Below, in pieces: positions 37,318 to 48,712 of a DNA stretch of 64,000 nt. The DNA comes from Bacteroidaceae bacterium. Its GTDB lineage: Bacteria > Bacteroidota > Bacteroidia > Bacteroidales > Barnesiellaceae_A. The DNA is taken from assembly GCA_017410245.1 (NCBI GenBank), contig JAFQRE010000002.1:1-64000 (forward strand). Direction: 5' to 3'. Every line of letters begins with the position of its first letter. Positions within the stretch are counted from its first letter, which is position 1. A program made the translations under genes and the position numbers. A model generated the notes under the pieces. It was not told the DNA's origin and ran no database searches. It saw only the letters and a list, made by a program, of their open reading frames with translations.

Positions 37318-38490
37318 ATGAAATGGTATAATATATTATTGGCAATCGCCATCGTGTGCTGTGTGGGTTGTAACAAAAATGAGCCCAATAACAACGAAAA
37401 CAATGAGAACAACGGAGGTGGCGAAAATAACACTGAGAAGCCTGAAGAAGTTGTAACCCCTACCCTATATGCCGGAGCCGACCTTTCTCAGTGGCTTGCC
37501 TATAAAAACGACAATGCCGAATGGTACTGCAATGGCTCGTCTATAAACAATGTGCCGGCCTTCTTTGCCGACAATGGATACAATGTAGCACGCCTACGCC
37601 TCTTTGTCAATCCCGACTTGAATAGCACTGCTTGTCAAGACCTTTCATACATCATTGAGAGTGCTCAAGCCATGCGCGATGCCGGTATGGAGATATGCCT
37701 CGACTTTCATTATTCCGACACATGGGCCGACCCCGGCAAGCAATATAAGCCATCGGCATGGGTATCGCTCGATGCTGTGGACTTGGCATCAAAAGTATAT
37801 AGCTACACCCAAGAGACACTGCAAGCCCTTGCTGCCGAAAATATTACGCCCTCTCTTATACAGATAGGTAATGAGATTACGGCAGGTATGCTATGGGATA
37901 CCGGTCGCGTGAGTGTATGGGAAGATAGCTACAACACCCCGACGCAATGGAACAACTTCACATTGTTGCTCAACAATGCTGCTAAAGCATGTCGCGAAGT
38001 GTGCCCCAAAGCCAAAATCATTGTTCACATCGACCGCGGCGGTGATGCCAATACTGCAACACGCTTTTACAATGCCATAACAGCCATAGACTACGATGTG
38101 ATAGGACTCAGCTACTATCCCTATTGGCATGGAAGATTAGCTCAACTCGAATCGACTATACGACTTCTTGCAGCCGACCACCCCAAGAAAGAGATAATGA
38201 TAGTCGAGACAGGATTTGGCTACAATGATTGGAGCGATGACACAGCCTCGGCCGACTATGGCAACTACGCATCAACGCCTGCCGGTCAAAAGCAAATGAT
38301 GAACGACCTTGTTACAACACTTCAAAAATATGAAAGTGTAACCGGTGTTTTCTATTGGTTCCCCGAAGAGACAAAAATAGATTGGCGTAGCTCATATCGC
38401 ATAGACCTCAATCGCGGATTGTTTGATAAAGAAACAGGCGAAGTACTACCAGCATTTTATTGCATACCCCAATTCGCAAGTAATAAGTAG
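37318..38490 (+). CDS. GH53 endo-beta-1,4-galactanase lipoprotein
   Basis: The 390-residue product has a lipobox ending at Cys18 (VCCVGCNK), followed by a long Asn/Glu-rich linker typical of surface-exposed Bacteroidota lipoproteins. The GH53 barrel fills residues about 45-385. The acid/base Glu186 is in QIGNEITAGMLW and the nucleophile Glu297 in MIVETGFGY. Such enzymes cleave beta-1,4-galactan side chains of pectin. No SusC/SusD pair or other glycan-utilisation gene is beside it, which is unusual. The 165-bp leader holds no consensus promoter. Confidence 0.93.
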   Translation: MKWYNILLAIAIVCCVGCNKNEPNNNENNENNGGGENNTEKPEEVVTPTLYAGADLSQWLAYKNDNAEWYCNGSSINNVPAFFADNGYNVARLRLFVNPDLNSTACQDLSYIIESAQAMRDAGMEICLDFHYSDTWADPGKQYKPSAWVSLDAVDLASKVYSYTQETLQALAAENITPSLIQIGNEITAGMLWDTGRVSVWEDSYNTPTQWNNFTLLLNNAAKACREVCPKAKIIVHIDRGGDANTATRFYNAITAIDYDVIGLSYYPYWHGRLAQLESTIRLLAADHPKKEIMIVETGFGYNDWSDDTASADYGNYASTPAGQKQMMNDLVTTLQKYESVTGVFYWFPEETKIDWRSSYRIDLNRGLFDKETGEVLPAFYCIPQFASNK

Positions 38491-38516
38491 CAAAAACTTG
38501 ATTTTTAACAATTTAA

Positions 38517-38553
38517 AAATGAGGGATATACCGCAATGGCATATCCCTCATTT
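38517..38553. terminator. Bidirectional terminator between GH53 and mutL
   Basis: AAATGAGGGATAT (38517-38529) pairs perfectly with ATATCCCTCATTT (38541-38553). A-rich and T-rich flanks suit both convergent transcripts. Confidence 0.85.
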
Positions 38554-38577
38554 ATGTTTATAGGATTTTCAGATAAA

Positions 38578-40464
38578 CTACATTCTCTTACATATCTCAT
38601 CGGTGGTAAATAGCGTAAATACAGGCTTTCCATCGGGAGTATAGTTGGGTGTTGTAAGGGCAAAAAGATCGCCTATAAGCTGTTCCATCTCGGCCGGTGT
38701 AAGTACCTGCCCGATGGGTATAGCAGCCTCTTGAGCCAATCGCAAAGCGACACACGAAAAGAGATCGTCGGCAACAGAGTGGTCATTACTTTCGGCTGCA
38801 AGGAACATCTGCTCAACGAGATTGTTTATGTCAATTCCTTCGATACCGGCAGGCACTCCACATACTGAATATGTTCCACCACCCATATCGGAAAAGTCAA
38901 AGCCAAGTTGCGACAAGGCCGGCTCAACCTCTGCAAAAAGGGCTACTCTTGACGGCGACAGTTGTATAAGCTGCGGGTAAAGGATTTGCTGTGAGGGTAT
39001 GGAGCTTTGTTCGGCACGGCGCTGTATATATTGTTCATAAAGGACACGAGTGTGCGCCCGATGCTGATCAACAAGCAACAGTCCGTTCTTTGACGGTGTG
39101 ACAATATATCGTCCTTTGAATTGCATATACAACGATGGAGCTTGAGCGGTCTTTGTTTCAATATTCAGGCTCGATTGTATATACTCCTCGCAACCACAAT
39201 TATGTGTGCTATTATCAAAGTTGGTTACAGGTAATGTAGTCTTTTCTAATGCCGAGTCGGTATTGTCGCAGGTAGGCATATCGTTGCGCGACGAAGTAAA
39301 TCCATCATACAATTTCGGCCAATCATAGTCGGGACGTTTAGTGGTGCTACGTGTCGGTTGGAAAGGATTGTATAAAGGATTGAATCCCTTTGACGGAGGC
39401 GCAAGATGCGCACCGGGTGTATAGGCCGGTATATCGGGAGCATCTTCCATATCGAAATCTATCGAGGGAGCTGCACAGAATTTACCCAACGCCTCTTTGA
39501 CGGCAGCAAGTACGATAGGCCATATAGCTTGCTCATTCTCAAACTTTATCTCGGTCTTAGTGGGGTGTATATTGACATCGATTGTGTCGGGTGCAACATC
39601 GAAGTATAGGAAATAATTGGGTTGCTCGTTTTGCGGTATGAGTTCTTCATAGGCTTTCATCACAGCCTTATGGAAACCTGCGTGACGCATATACCGACCA
39701 TTGACAAAGAGATATTGTAACGCACCTCTTTTGCGTGCAGCCTCGGGCTTGCCGACATAGCCGGTAAGGGTAACTATCGATGTCTGAGCCTCAATGGGCA
39801 ATAGTTGCTGATTGAGACTCTTACCAAAGAGCAAAACGATGCGTTGTCGCAAAGAGCCGGCAGGCAAACGATGCAGCTCATTATCGTTGTGTATAAGCGT
39901 AAACTCCACTTCGGTATTGACCAAAGCCATGCGCTCAAACTCGTTGATGATATTGCTCAGCTCTACCTGATTGCTTTTGAGAAACTTACGACGAGCCGGC
40001 ACATTGAAAAAGATGTTCTTAATAGAGAAGTTGCTACCTACAGGAGCTGAAATAACCTCTTGCGACTCGCATTGTGAGGCAGCAATACGCAAGCAAGTGC
40101 CCACCTCATCTTGGGCACGACGAGTGCGCAACTCCACTTGTGCAATAGCAGCTATTGAGGCCAAGGCTTCGCCTCTGAAACCCATAGTGCGCAAAGAGAA
40201 GAGGTCTTCGGCTTGACGTATCTTTGATGTCGAGTGGCGTTCAAAAGCCAATCGGGCATCGGTTGCAGACATACCACAACCGTTGTCTATAACTTGAATG
40301 AGAGTACGCCCTGCATCTTTGAGTATAATCTGTATAGATGTAGCCCCGGCATCAACGGCATTCTCCACCAATTCTTTGATGACCGAAGCCGGACGCTGTA
40401 TAACCTCTCCGGCGGCTATTTGATTGGCAACCGAATCGGGTAATAGGTGTATTATGTCGCTCAT
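38578..40464 (-). CDS. mutL: DNA mismatch repair protein MutL
   Basis: The 628-residue product has the GHKL ATPase motifs (NQIAAGEVIQRPASVIKELVEN, DNGCGM, TMGFRGEAL). The C-terminal dimerisation domain follows a proline/serine-rich linker (about 345-435). No DQHA(X)2E(X)4E endonuclease motif was seen in full: the C-terminus has LLVDQHRAHTRVLYEQY, in which DQHRAHTRVLYE is a near-match. MutL couples MutS mismatch recognition to strand removal. It is the last gene of the guaB series, 12 bases after the OstA-like stop. Confidence 0.95.
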   Translation of the reverse strand: MSDIIHLLPDSVANQIAAGEVIQRPASVIKELVENAVDAGATSIQIILKDAGRTLIQVIDNGCGMSATDARLAFERHSTSKIRQAEDLFSLRTMGFRGEALASIAAIAQVELRTRRAQDEVGTCLRIAASQCESQEVISAPVGSNFSIKNIFFNVPARRKFLKSNQVELSNIINEFERMALVNTEVEFTLIHNDNELHRLPAGSLRQRIVLLFGKSLNQQLLPIEAQTSIVTLTGYVGKPEAARKRGALQYLFVNGRYMRHAGFHKAVMKAYEELIPQNEQPNYFLYFDVAPDTIDVNIHPTKTEIKFENEQAIWPIVLAAVKEALGKFCAAPSIDFDMEDAPDIPAYTPGAHLAPPSKGFNPLYNPFQPTRSTTKRPDYDWPKLYDGFTSSRNDMPTCDNTDSALEKTTLPVTNFDNSTHNCGCEEYIQSSLNIETKTAQAPSLYMQFKGRYIVTPSKNGLLLVDQHRAHTRVLYEQYIQRRAEQSSIPSQQILYPQLIQLSPSRVALFAEVEPALSQLGFDFSDMGGGTYSVCGVPAGIEGIDINNLVEQMFLAAESNDHSVADDLFSCVALRLAQEAAIPIGQVLTPAEMEQLIGDLFALTTPNYTPDGKPVFTLFTTDEICKRM

Positions 40465-40476
40465 GTAGGTGTAGTA

Positions 40477-42075
40477 TTACAAATTAAACTGATGTCGTGT
40501 AGTGCGACGCTGTTCTTCATCACTCACTGCCGACTGATTATCGGGACGACGGAATATATCATCTTTATCGGTAGGACGACGTTCGCCATACCATACGTAA
40601 CGAGAGAGAAACATAGTTTCTTTATTGAGTTGCTCCAACGGATACATTTTACCTTTAACCGATGGCCACATAACCATCTTCTTCATCTCATTCTTTTCCA
40701 AAAAGATATTGAGAAAACTTGCATCGGAATTAAACATACCAGTGATGGTAGAGTCACTCTCCTGCGGATAGAATATCGTTATCACATTGCCCGAAGTCTC
40801 TATGAGGCGCATCTCATTGCCTTCAAAATAGGCTTTTATTTCATTACCTTCTATCTGGTCATAGAAATCTTCACCCTTGTGCTGTGCAGCAAATGTCGAA
40901 TTGATAACGTGCGCTCTATCGATTGTAGAGTCATTGAAAAAGAGACGTATAGTATCGCCAAATATCTGCTGTTCGCCACTCCACATAACGGGTTTTGTGT
41001 ACATCGTAAGGGTCGTATCACGCTCCAAATACTGCAAAGAGTCGCACACACCTTGGGCATCGACACGATAAAAACGCACTCCATAATAGGCTCGTAGCAC
41101 TCGAGTAGAATCGGTATCTACAAACGACATAAGTGTATCGGCATGCATATAAAGCGTATCTTTGCGAGAAAACTCCATAACACGAGCACTGTCGGTGGCA
41201 AAGGTATAGTCGGTAAGTTCGTTGTAAAATCCGTAGTTACCTTCCATGATTATGCTCTGTGCCGAGTCAATGAGAAACATATTACAATAGGCTTCACCAA
41301 ATCCTTTATTGCGGTCGTAATATAGCGTATCGCCGGTAAGCATTTTTTTATCACCCATCAGTCTCGATCGATCGAGGAGCATTGCCTGGTCGGTATTGGT
41401 ATCATACCAACCATTGGTTGTATATATGGTATTACTATCGGATACTATAGTAGATGGGCCAAACAAATAGCTGATTTTAATATCGGTATTGTAACGTAAA
41501 GTATCGGAATAGATTACATAATCTTCATTGGTAAGTACTACATCGAAATTGAAAACTGCATCTTTGGTCTCGGTAGAGTACTCTCCATACACCGACACAA
41601 GTTCGTTTTTATCATCGACAATAGAACCACCCACAAAGTAATACCCAATGTTCTCTACCATATCATAGTTGAGACTATCGGTATAAAGTGTTACATTGCG
41701 ATTGATCATACGCACATTGTTGCGCAATTGTGCCAGCTGATCTTTACCATCATAATACAACACATCGCCATAAATAAAGAGCGTATCGCCTTGTTCCATT
41801 CGCACATTGCCAAAGGCATCTAACGAGTTGTCTTTTTCGTAGAAGTATGCACTATCGCAATACATATACATACTATCCTTACGAAACTTCACGTTGCCAT
41901 GCAAGACACGATAGTCGGCACTACGGTCGGCATCGAAGGTAAGCGAGTCGGCATGCAACAGCAACACCTTCTCTTTTGTTCCGGGAGTAGGCTCTTGTTT
42001 CACTTGCGGAATACCCATAACGGTAAGTGCCACAAGGAAAAGTAATATAAATGGTATGAAACGAGTTTTTTTCAT
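40477..42075 (-). CDS. OstA/LptA-like periplasmic protein
   Basis: The product (532 residues from the ATG at 42075) has a signal peptide (about residues 1-25, FIPFILLFLVALTVMGIP). The rest is rows of OstA/LptA-type beta-jellyroll repeats (LHADSLTFDADRSADYRVLHG, ALDAFGNVRMEQGDTLFIYGD). LptA-like proteins bridge lipopolysaccharide across the periplasm. The larger size, about three times LptA, is common in Bacteroidota. In-frame TTG at 42081 is a less likely start. It sits next to SurA-type foldases and mutL. Confidence 0.87.
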   Translation of the reverse strand: MKKTRFIPFILLFLVALTVMGIPQVKQEPTPGTKEKVLLLHADSLTFDADRSADYRVLHGNVKFRKDSMYMYCDSAYFYEKDNSLDAFGNVRMEQGDTLFIYGDVLYYDGKDQLAQLRNNVRMINRNVTLYTDSLNYDMVENIGYYFVGGSIVDDKNELVSVYGEYSTETKDAVFNFDVVLTNEDYVIYSDTLRYNTDIKISYLFGPSTIVSDSNTIYTTNGWYDTNTDQAMLLDRSRLMGDKKMLTGDTLYYDRNKGFGEAYCNMFLIDSAQSIIMEGNYGFYNELTDYTFATDSARVMEFSRKDTLYMHADTLMSFVDTDSTRVLRAYYGVRFYRVDAQGVCDSLQYLERDTTLTMYTKPVMWSGEQQIFGDTIRLFFNDSTIDRAHVINSTFAAQHKGEDFYDQIEGNEIKAYFEGNEMRLIETSGNVITIFYPQESDSTITGMFNSDASFLNIFLEKNEMKKMVMWPSVKGKMYPLEQLNKETMFLSRYVWYGERRPTDKDDIFRRPDNQSAVSDEEQRRTTRHQFNL

Positions 42076-42095
42076 TCGCAACTACGTTGTTACTA

Positions 42096-43457
42096 TCAAC
42101 GTTCCTTTATCCAACCATCATATTTAAACTCGCAATTGCGCCAACCTTCTTTGATGCGCACAAAGGTATCACGACGCTTCTTATCGACCCATTCGTCCAA
42201 AATCTGGGCACGTTTTTTCGACTCAAGCATATTAGAAATAACTTGATAGTCATTAACAAGGTCGGCTTTATGTGCCGGACGACGCGAACGCAATTTGACC
42301 AACATCACTACCTCTTTGTTGTTTTTGACATCAATTGTCGAGATAGGTTTCGATATTTCACCCTCTTCAAGGAGAGCAACTGCCTTAGCAATATCTTGAG
42401 GCAATTCACTCATCTCGAAACGTGTAGAGCCGGTATTGGCATTGCTCATCAAACCCTCATTGTAGCGAGTGTCTTTGTCTTGCGAAATGTAAGGAGCTGC
42501 ATATTCAAAAGTGAAAGTACCGTTCTCAATATCATTGCGCACCGAATCGAGACGATGCACAGCGGCATCAATATCTTTCATTGACACGCGAGGTTTGAGC
42601 AAAATGTGACGGCAGTTGATTTGATCGCCTCGCTTTTCGATAAGCTGAATGATGTGATAACCAAACTCCGTTTCAACAATTTTCGACACCTTTTTGGGGT
42701 CGCTCAAGTTGAAAGCTACGGCAGCAAATTCGGGAGCCAATGTACCTTTACTTACAAATCCCAACTCACCACCACGCATGGCTGTACCGGGATCTTCGGA
42801 GTGAAGAATGGCCAACGTAGAGAATTCACGCTCGCCCGAGTTTACTTGCTCCGAAAATTCGCGCAATTGAGCTTTTACGTTATCAATCTCTTGTTGAGGC
42901 ACTTGCGGATATATAGCAATGACCTGCACCTCTACCTGCATGGGGATAGTAGGGAGGCTGTCTTTTGACAAAGTATTATAGAATTTGCGCACTTCGGCCG
43001 GTGTCACTTTAATATCACTTACCAATGTACGCTGTACCTCTTGAACGATATTGTTGTTGCGCACATACTCCATCAACTCCTCACGAATATCCTTAAGGGA
43101 CTTGCGGAAGTACTCTTCAACTTTCTCTTTCGACCCGAGTTGATCGACAAAGTAGTTGATACGCATATCAACCTCCTGTGCGACTTGACTATCGGCAACA
43201 AGAATAGTGTCGAGCTTGGCTTGATGTAAATACAACTTCTGTACAGCTATCATTTCGGGTATGACACAATAAGGGTCGCCATCGATTTTCTGACCATCAT
43301 ATTTCATCTGTTGTATCTGAGTTTCAACCTCCGAGCGATATATAGGCTCATCACCTACAACCCATACAACTTCTTCAATGATATTGTCCTTGGCTACTTG
43401 CGCAACGACAGTACTTGCCATAGCCAATATAGTCATTATTATAGCTATCTTTTTCAT
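42096..43457 (-). CDS. surA: SurA-like periplasmic peptidyl-prolyl isomerase
   Basis: The product (453 residues from the ATG at 43457) has a signal peptide (MKKIAIIMTILAMASTVVAQ). A SurA-type N-terminal helical chaperone domain is followed by a parvulin domain with EFSTLAILHSEDPGTAMRGGELGFV and FGYHIIQLIEKRGDQ. A second, partial parvulin-like block (INCRHILLKPRVSMKDI) follows. It aids outer-membrane protein folding. An upstream in-frame extension to 43481 would overlap the preceding gene and bury the signal peptide, so the shorter start was chosen. Confidence 0.9.
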   Translation of the reverse strand: MKKIAIIMTILAMASTVVAQVAKDNIIEEVVWVVGDEPIYRSEVETQIQQMKYDGQKIDGDPYCVIPEMIAVQKLYLHQAKLDTILVADSQVAQEVDMRINYFVDQLGSKEKVEEYFRKSLKDIREELMEYVRNNNIVQEVQRTLVSDIKVTPAEVRKFYNTLSKDSLPTIPMQVEVQVIAIYPQVPQQEIDNVKAQLREFSEQVNSGEREFSTLAILHSEDPGTAMRGGELGFVSKGTLAPEFAAVAFNLSDPKKVSKIVETEFGYHIIQLIEKRGDQINCRHILLKPRVSMKDIDAAVHRLDSVRNDIENGTFTFEYAAPYISQDKDTRYNEGLMSNANTGSTRFEMSELPQDIAKAVALLEEGEISKPISTIDVKNNKEVVMLVKLRSRRPAHKADLVNDYQVISNMLESKKRAQILDEWVDKKRRDTFVRIKEGWRNCEFKYDGWIKER

Positions 43458-43470
43458 ATTCAATACTACT

Positions 43471-44349
43471 CTATTTGTCAATATTTACATCAGCATTCAT
43501 ATCATATCGCTCAACTCGGCCATCGGAGACAGCTTCTTCATATAGAGCTTTCTCCAACTGTTTGTTAAATTCGACACGACGCTCATTGAGCATGATTTCC
43601 AAAATACGAGGACGCGCAAACACAAAAGGCATCACATCACCAACATATTTGCAACTATCAATATACAGCATATATATCATATCGTCGCTTTTATGTTCAA
43701 ATGTTTTGCGTGGCTGTATAACGCGATTATCACTACCAAATTCGTATGGTATATTGTCCTTAATATCGTCCAATGTCACCCAACGATCTAAAAAGTAGTC
43801 ATAACCAATGGCATTCTTAACAGCATATTTTTCGATATTCTCCACGCCCATGTCACCTGCTGTAGCCACCCACTTACGCAATGTGGCCAATTGAGGTGCA
43901 TTGGCAGGAACTTTTAGCAACAATCCTTTAGCAATATCCTTTTGTAACTTGAATTCGTCACGATGCAATTCATAAAAGAGCATCAAGCTATCATCGGGCA
44001 AGTCTGTCATCAAGCGTTCATCTGACAGACGCTTGCGATACTCATAGGCAAAGAGGTCTCGTCGGTAGGCCTCAACCAACTTATCAATGTGCTCATGATT
44101 GGGCAAGTTTTTGCGAGCTACCATATATATGAGCTGCGATGAAATCCATTCATCGACATACTGGTTGGCAAAAGCAACACGAGCCGAGTCACTCAACCCG
44201 GCTGGTATTTCGGCCTCTACCTCTTGGCTCGTAAGGTACTGATCGCCTACCCTCGCCAAGGCATTATGCCTATTTTCTTGTTTATCGTAACACCCCCATA
44301 CGGCAAGTATGAAGATACTACACAACGATATTGCTACAAATTTTTTCAC
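43471..44349 (-). CDS. SurA_N-like lipoprotein lacking a parvulin domain
   Basis: The 292-residue product starts with GTG and has a lipobox ending in WGC (Cys20). The N-terminal third (ARVGDQYLTSQEVEAEIP ... WISSQLIYMVARKNLP) resembles the helical chaperone domain of SurA/PpiC proteins, but no FGYHII-type parvulin signature is visible. It may be a membrane-anchored foldase helper. The flanking genes both encode parvulin proteins, and this middle member of the row appears to have kept only the chaperone part. Function is inferred. Confidence 0.82.
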   Translation of the reverse strand: MKKFVAISLCSIFILAVWGCYDKQENRHNALARVGDQYLTSQEVEAEIPAGLSDSARVAFANQYVDEWISSQLIYMVARKNLPNHEHIDKLVEAYRRDLFAYEYRKRLSDERLMTDLPDDSLMLFYELHRDEFKLQKDIAKGLLLKVPANAPQLATLRKWVATAGDMGVENIEKYAVKNAIGYDYFLDRWVTLDDIKDNIPYEFGSDNRVIQPRKTFEHKSDDMIYMLYIDSCKYVGDVMPFVFARPRILEIMLNERRVEFNKQLEKALYEEAVSDGRVERYDMNADVNIDK

Positions 44350-44401
44350 TGTAATACTTATTTCGCCAATAAATTTACGACGAAAAACGTGAAGTTGTAT
44401 G

Positions 44402-46330
44402 TTACTTAATAGTTTTTAATACATCTTCATTAATAACAACTTTGGCCTTTTTGTTAAGTTGCTCAACCCACAATTTCTCGAGATACTCTTGATAATCGGC
44501 TGTAACCTGACCACGAACATCAAGATAGCTTTCGGGCGACTTGAGAGTCTTACCCGAAATGAAAACTACGGGAAGTTCACTATTGCGTTCAACCTTTGCA
44601 CCGGCAAATGCCAACTCATCTACCAATTGGTTATCGCCTTCGATATACAATCCGCGCTCTAACGATACTCGAGTAGTAGAGTCGGTATTGAATGTCTCTT
44701 CTACAACAAGTGCCACTTCGTTATCTTTGGTTTTCTTGATTATTTTCTTCACTTGTTTAGCTACATCATCATCGGCACAGCTAACAACAAATCCCTTGAA
44801 ACGAGGACGATCCCATTTATAGTTTTTCTTGTTTTTCTTGAAGAATTTTTCGAGACCGGCTATGTCGGTAGAGGCTTTTTCCCATACCTCGCGATTGCTT
44901 ATCTCAAAGAGCAACATACCATCGCGATACTCATTAATCAGGTTGCGATACTCGGGATATTTGTCCGACAACAAAGATATTTCTACTTCTGTCAATCCGG
45001 CTTGAGCCAAACGCTCAATCTCGGCGTTGATGATGCGAGCTACATCTTGTACGGGAGGCATGCGACGAGTATTGATTGATGCGGCAATATCTTTGGCCGT
45101 AATCTGACGGTCGGCATAGGTAGCCAATACGATGTCTTGCTGCGAAAGTGTTGCAATTGCAGTAGAGTCTATTTTACCACCACACAATGCAACAACAGTA
45201 CCCACCATTACCTCATCAACTTTATAGTTATTCTCGGCCTTAAGCTTTTTCATAAAAATGTCATGAGCCATAGTACCACGTTCGTCACGAGTAAGGCGTT
45301 GCAACAACTCGTTGCGCATCTCATCAAAACTACGTACATCACGTTTGTCATTCAACTTGATAATATGATAGCCATACACCGAGCGAACAGGGGCAGAAAT
45401 CGCTCCTACTTCCATAGAGAAAGCAACATCTTCAAACTCTTTTACCAAGTCGCCCGATGCTACCCATGGCAACTCGCCACCACGCATAGCATTAGACTGG
45501 TCTTCCGATTTCTCACGAGCCATGTCGGCAAAATTGGCACCGGCCAACAAGTCGTTATAAATTGCATCGGCTTCGGCCTTTCTTTGAGCCTCTATTTCGG
45601 GAGTAGCATCACGAGGTACTTGCAAGAAGATGTGTGCACAGAGGCGTTCGCCACGATCGGCACGCACATTGTGTACTTTGATAATGTGATAACCAAAACG
45701 AGTCTCAACAGGGTCTGAAACTTCACCGGGATTCATTGCAAAAGCTACTTTCTCGAAGGGATAAATGAGACGACCGCCCTTGACATAGCCCAAATAACCG
45801 CCACGAGATTTTGAACCGGGATCCTCTGAGTAAATCTGAGCCAATTCCGCAAAATCTTCACCAGCCTTGGCCCTTGCAGCAACTTCTTGAGCTTTGGCAA
45901 GGGCAGCCACACGCATTGAGTCGTTGGCCAACTGACCGGCCGAAATAAGAATATGACTTATCTCAACATTCTTTGCAAAGTTGTTATACGCTTCTTGCAA
46001 CAATTTATCCTCGGTAGCACGATCGGTCAAGTATGGTTTAGCCAACTCTTTGCGATAACCATCTAACTCCTTGATGAAAGCCGATGTTGTATCTATACCA
46101 GCTTGTTCGGCAGCATCTACTTTCAGTTTATAATTGACAAATAGGGGCATATATTCATCAAGACCCTTGTTATCAACTTGTTGACGGTTGTTTTTGTGAT
46201 AGATATACTCAAACTCTTGCTTGGTAATATCTTTGCCATTGATATTCATCAATACAGGATTATTCTGAGCTGTTGCACCAAGACATATACCTGCGGCTAT
46301 AAACATCGAAAGGATTTTTCTGTTTCTCAT
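44402..46330 (-). CDS. Periplasmic PpiC/parvulin peptidyl-prolyl isomerase
   Basis: The product (642 residues from the ATG at 46330) has a signal peptide (SMFIAAGICLGATAQ). Two parvulin domains are visible: EISHILISAGQL to FGYHIIKVHNVRADRG, and LCAHIFLQVPRDATP to YGYHIIKLNDKRD. A long C-terminal segment (about 330-642) follows that I do not recognise. A TTG-started extension to 46357 is less likely. It works beside the SurA-like protein in folding envelope proteins. It is separated by 104 bases from guaB. Confidence 0.9.
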   Translation of the reverse strand: MRNRKILSMFIAAGICLGATAQNNPVLMNINGKDITKQEFEYIYHKNNRQQVDNKGLDEYMPLFVNYKLKVDAAEQAGIDTTSAFIKELDGYRKELAKPYLTDRATEDKLLQEAYNNFAKNVEISHILISAGQLANDSMRVAALAKAQEVAARAKAGEDFAELAQIYSEDPGSKSRGGYLGYVKGGRLIYPFEKVAFAMNPGEVSDPVETRFGYHIIKVHNVRADRGERLCAHIFLQVPRDATPEIEAQRKAEADAIYNDLLAGANFADMAREKSEDQSNAMRGGELPWVASGDLVKEFEDVAFSMEVGAISAPVRSVYGYHIIKLNDKRDVRSFDEMRNELLQRLTRDERGTMAHDIFMKKLKAENNYKVDEVMVGTVVALCGGKIDSTAIATLSQQDIVLATYADRQITAKDIAASINTRRMPPVQDVARIINAEIERLAQAGLTEVEISLLSDKYPEYRNLINEYRDGMLLFEISNREVWEKASTDIAGLEKFFKKNKKNYKWDRPRFKGFVVSCADDDVAKQVKKIIKKTKDNEVALVVEETFNTDSTTRVSLERGLYIEGDNQLVDELAFAGAKVERNSELPVVFISGKTLKSPESYLDVRGQVTADYQEYLEKLWVEQLNKKAKVVINEDVLKTIK

Positions 46331-46393
46331 ACTGTCACTTAATATGTATTTAAACAATTGTAAATCTAACTAATATTTTTTTACTTTTAATAA

Positions 46394-46431
46394 AACGAGG
46401 ACAACAAACAAAAATTGTCTGTCGCCCCGTT
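46394..46431 (-). terminator. Possible terminator after guaB
   Basis: On the minus strand AACGGGG and CCTCGTT can pair over 7 bp, one of them a G-T pair, around a T-rich loop. The stem is imperfect and read-through into the parvulin genes is quite possible. Confidence 0.4.
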
Positions 46432-46462
46432 AATATTACTTATTATATCTTTACAAATATCA

Positions 46463-47950
<1,488 letters not shown>

Positions 47951-47967
47951 TTAAATTTTATTGCATG

Positions 47968-47975
47968 CAAAGTTA
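47968..47975 (-). promoter_or_regulatory. -7 box of guaB
   Basis: Minus-strand TAACTTTG, an exact TAnnTTTG match 29 bases before the start codon. No clear -33 element. Confidence 0.5.
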
Positions 47976-48076
47976 CACATTTTCAATTAATAGACATAAT
48001 AGAATTGTATTTTTTTTGCAAAAAAATCATTAACATATTGCAATAGAAACAATAGCTACAAAAGGCAACAACCAAG

Positions 48077-48544
48077 TTACTCACCTTCCCACATATCCCA
48101 TATAGCTTTTATCTGACGGAAACCACGCTCAAGTCGTATCATATTATCGACCATAAAGAGGTAAAAATCATTCCATTGCTCTTGACGATGAATATCGAGA
48201 CCGGAGTGCATACAATAGATGCGCACCACCTCACTACCACACTCTTTTCTATAATGTGCGTCCCATATAAGCGGTGTGTCAAACTCGGCATCGAGCAATT
48301 CGCGATTTTCTACAAAATGATTATATAACTTAGCCTTGCGCTCATCATTACGATGATCTATCTCCAAGATTACAAAAGCACCTTCACGTGTGGCATCAAA
48401 TTTCATTGACACACCTTTGAGACGTGTATTGTGCAACATAAACTTATGCCGTCGGTCTCGCAGTTCTTCATAACTCTCGGCATAAGCACTCAATCCGTCC
48501 CAAAAACGTTTTTTCAAATCTCTTACTTCGTCCTTCGAATACAT
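48077..48544 (-). CDS. DUF4268-family protein
   Basis: The 155-residue product (start at the second ATG) matches the DUF4268 family: FDATREGAFVILEIDHRNDERKA and CMHSGLDIHRQEQWNDFYLF. The family is of unknown function and in other phyla is sometimes linked to nuclease-like folds. The alternative ATG at 48562 lies upstream of a TATCTTCG -7-like box (48549-48556), so the shorter start is favoured. Confidence 0.82.
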   Translation of the reverse strand: MYSKDEVRDLKKRFWDGLSAYAESYEELRDRRHKFMLHNTRLKGVSMKFDATREGAFVILEIDHRNDERKAKLYNHFVENRELLDAEFDTPLIWDAHYRKECGSEVVRIYCMHSGLDIHRQEQWNDFYLFMVDNMIRLERGFRQIKAIWDMWEGE

Positions 48545-48675
48545 GCCGCGAAGATACAACATTTTTTTGCTACAGACAACTACTTATTCAACCTTCAAAA
48601 AAACAATAAAACAACCGTATATTTATTCTTTTTTAATGAATATTTTGATAAAACATAAAATTTTTCCTCAAAAAA

Positions 48676-48706
48676 TTTGCAGATTATACATTTTATATTA
48701 ATTTTG
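48676..48706 (+). promoter_or_regulatory. Consensus promoter driving the candidate small RNA
   Basis: TTTG (48676-48679), a 19-base spacer and TAATTTTG (48699-48706) match the Bacteroidota consensus exactly. No start codon or gene follows before the terminator at 48746-48783. Confidence 0.75.
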
Positions 48707-48712
48707 CACATC

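Noticed and set aside
40447-41097. A 216-residue open frame on the plus strand opposite the OstA-like gene
   Set aside because: The opposite strand holds a coherent signal peptide and OstA repeats in a close-packed operon; this one has no motif and no promoter.
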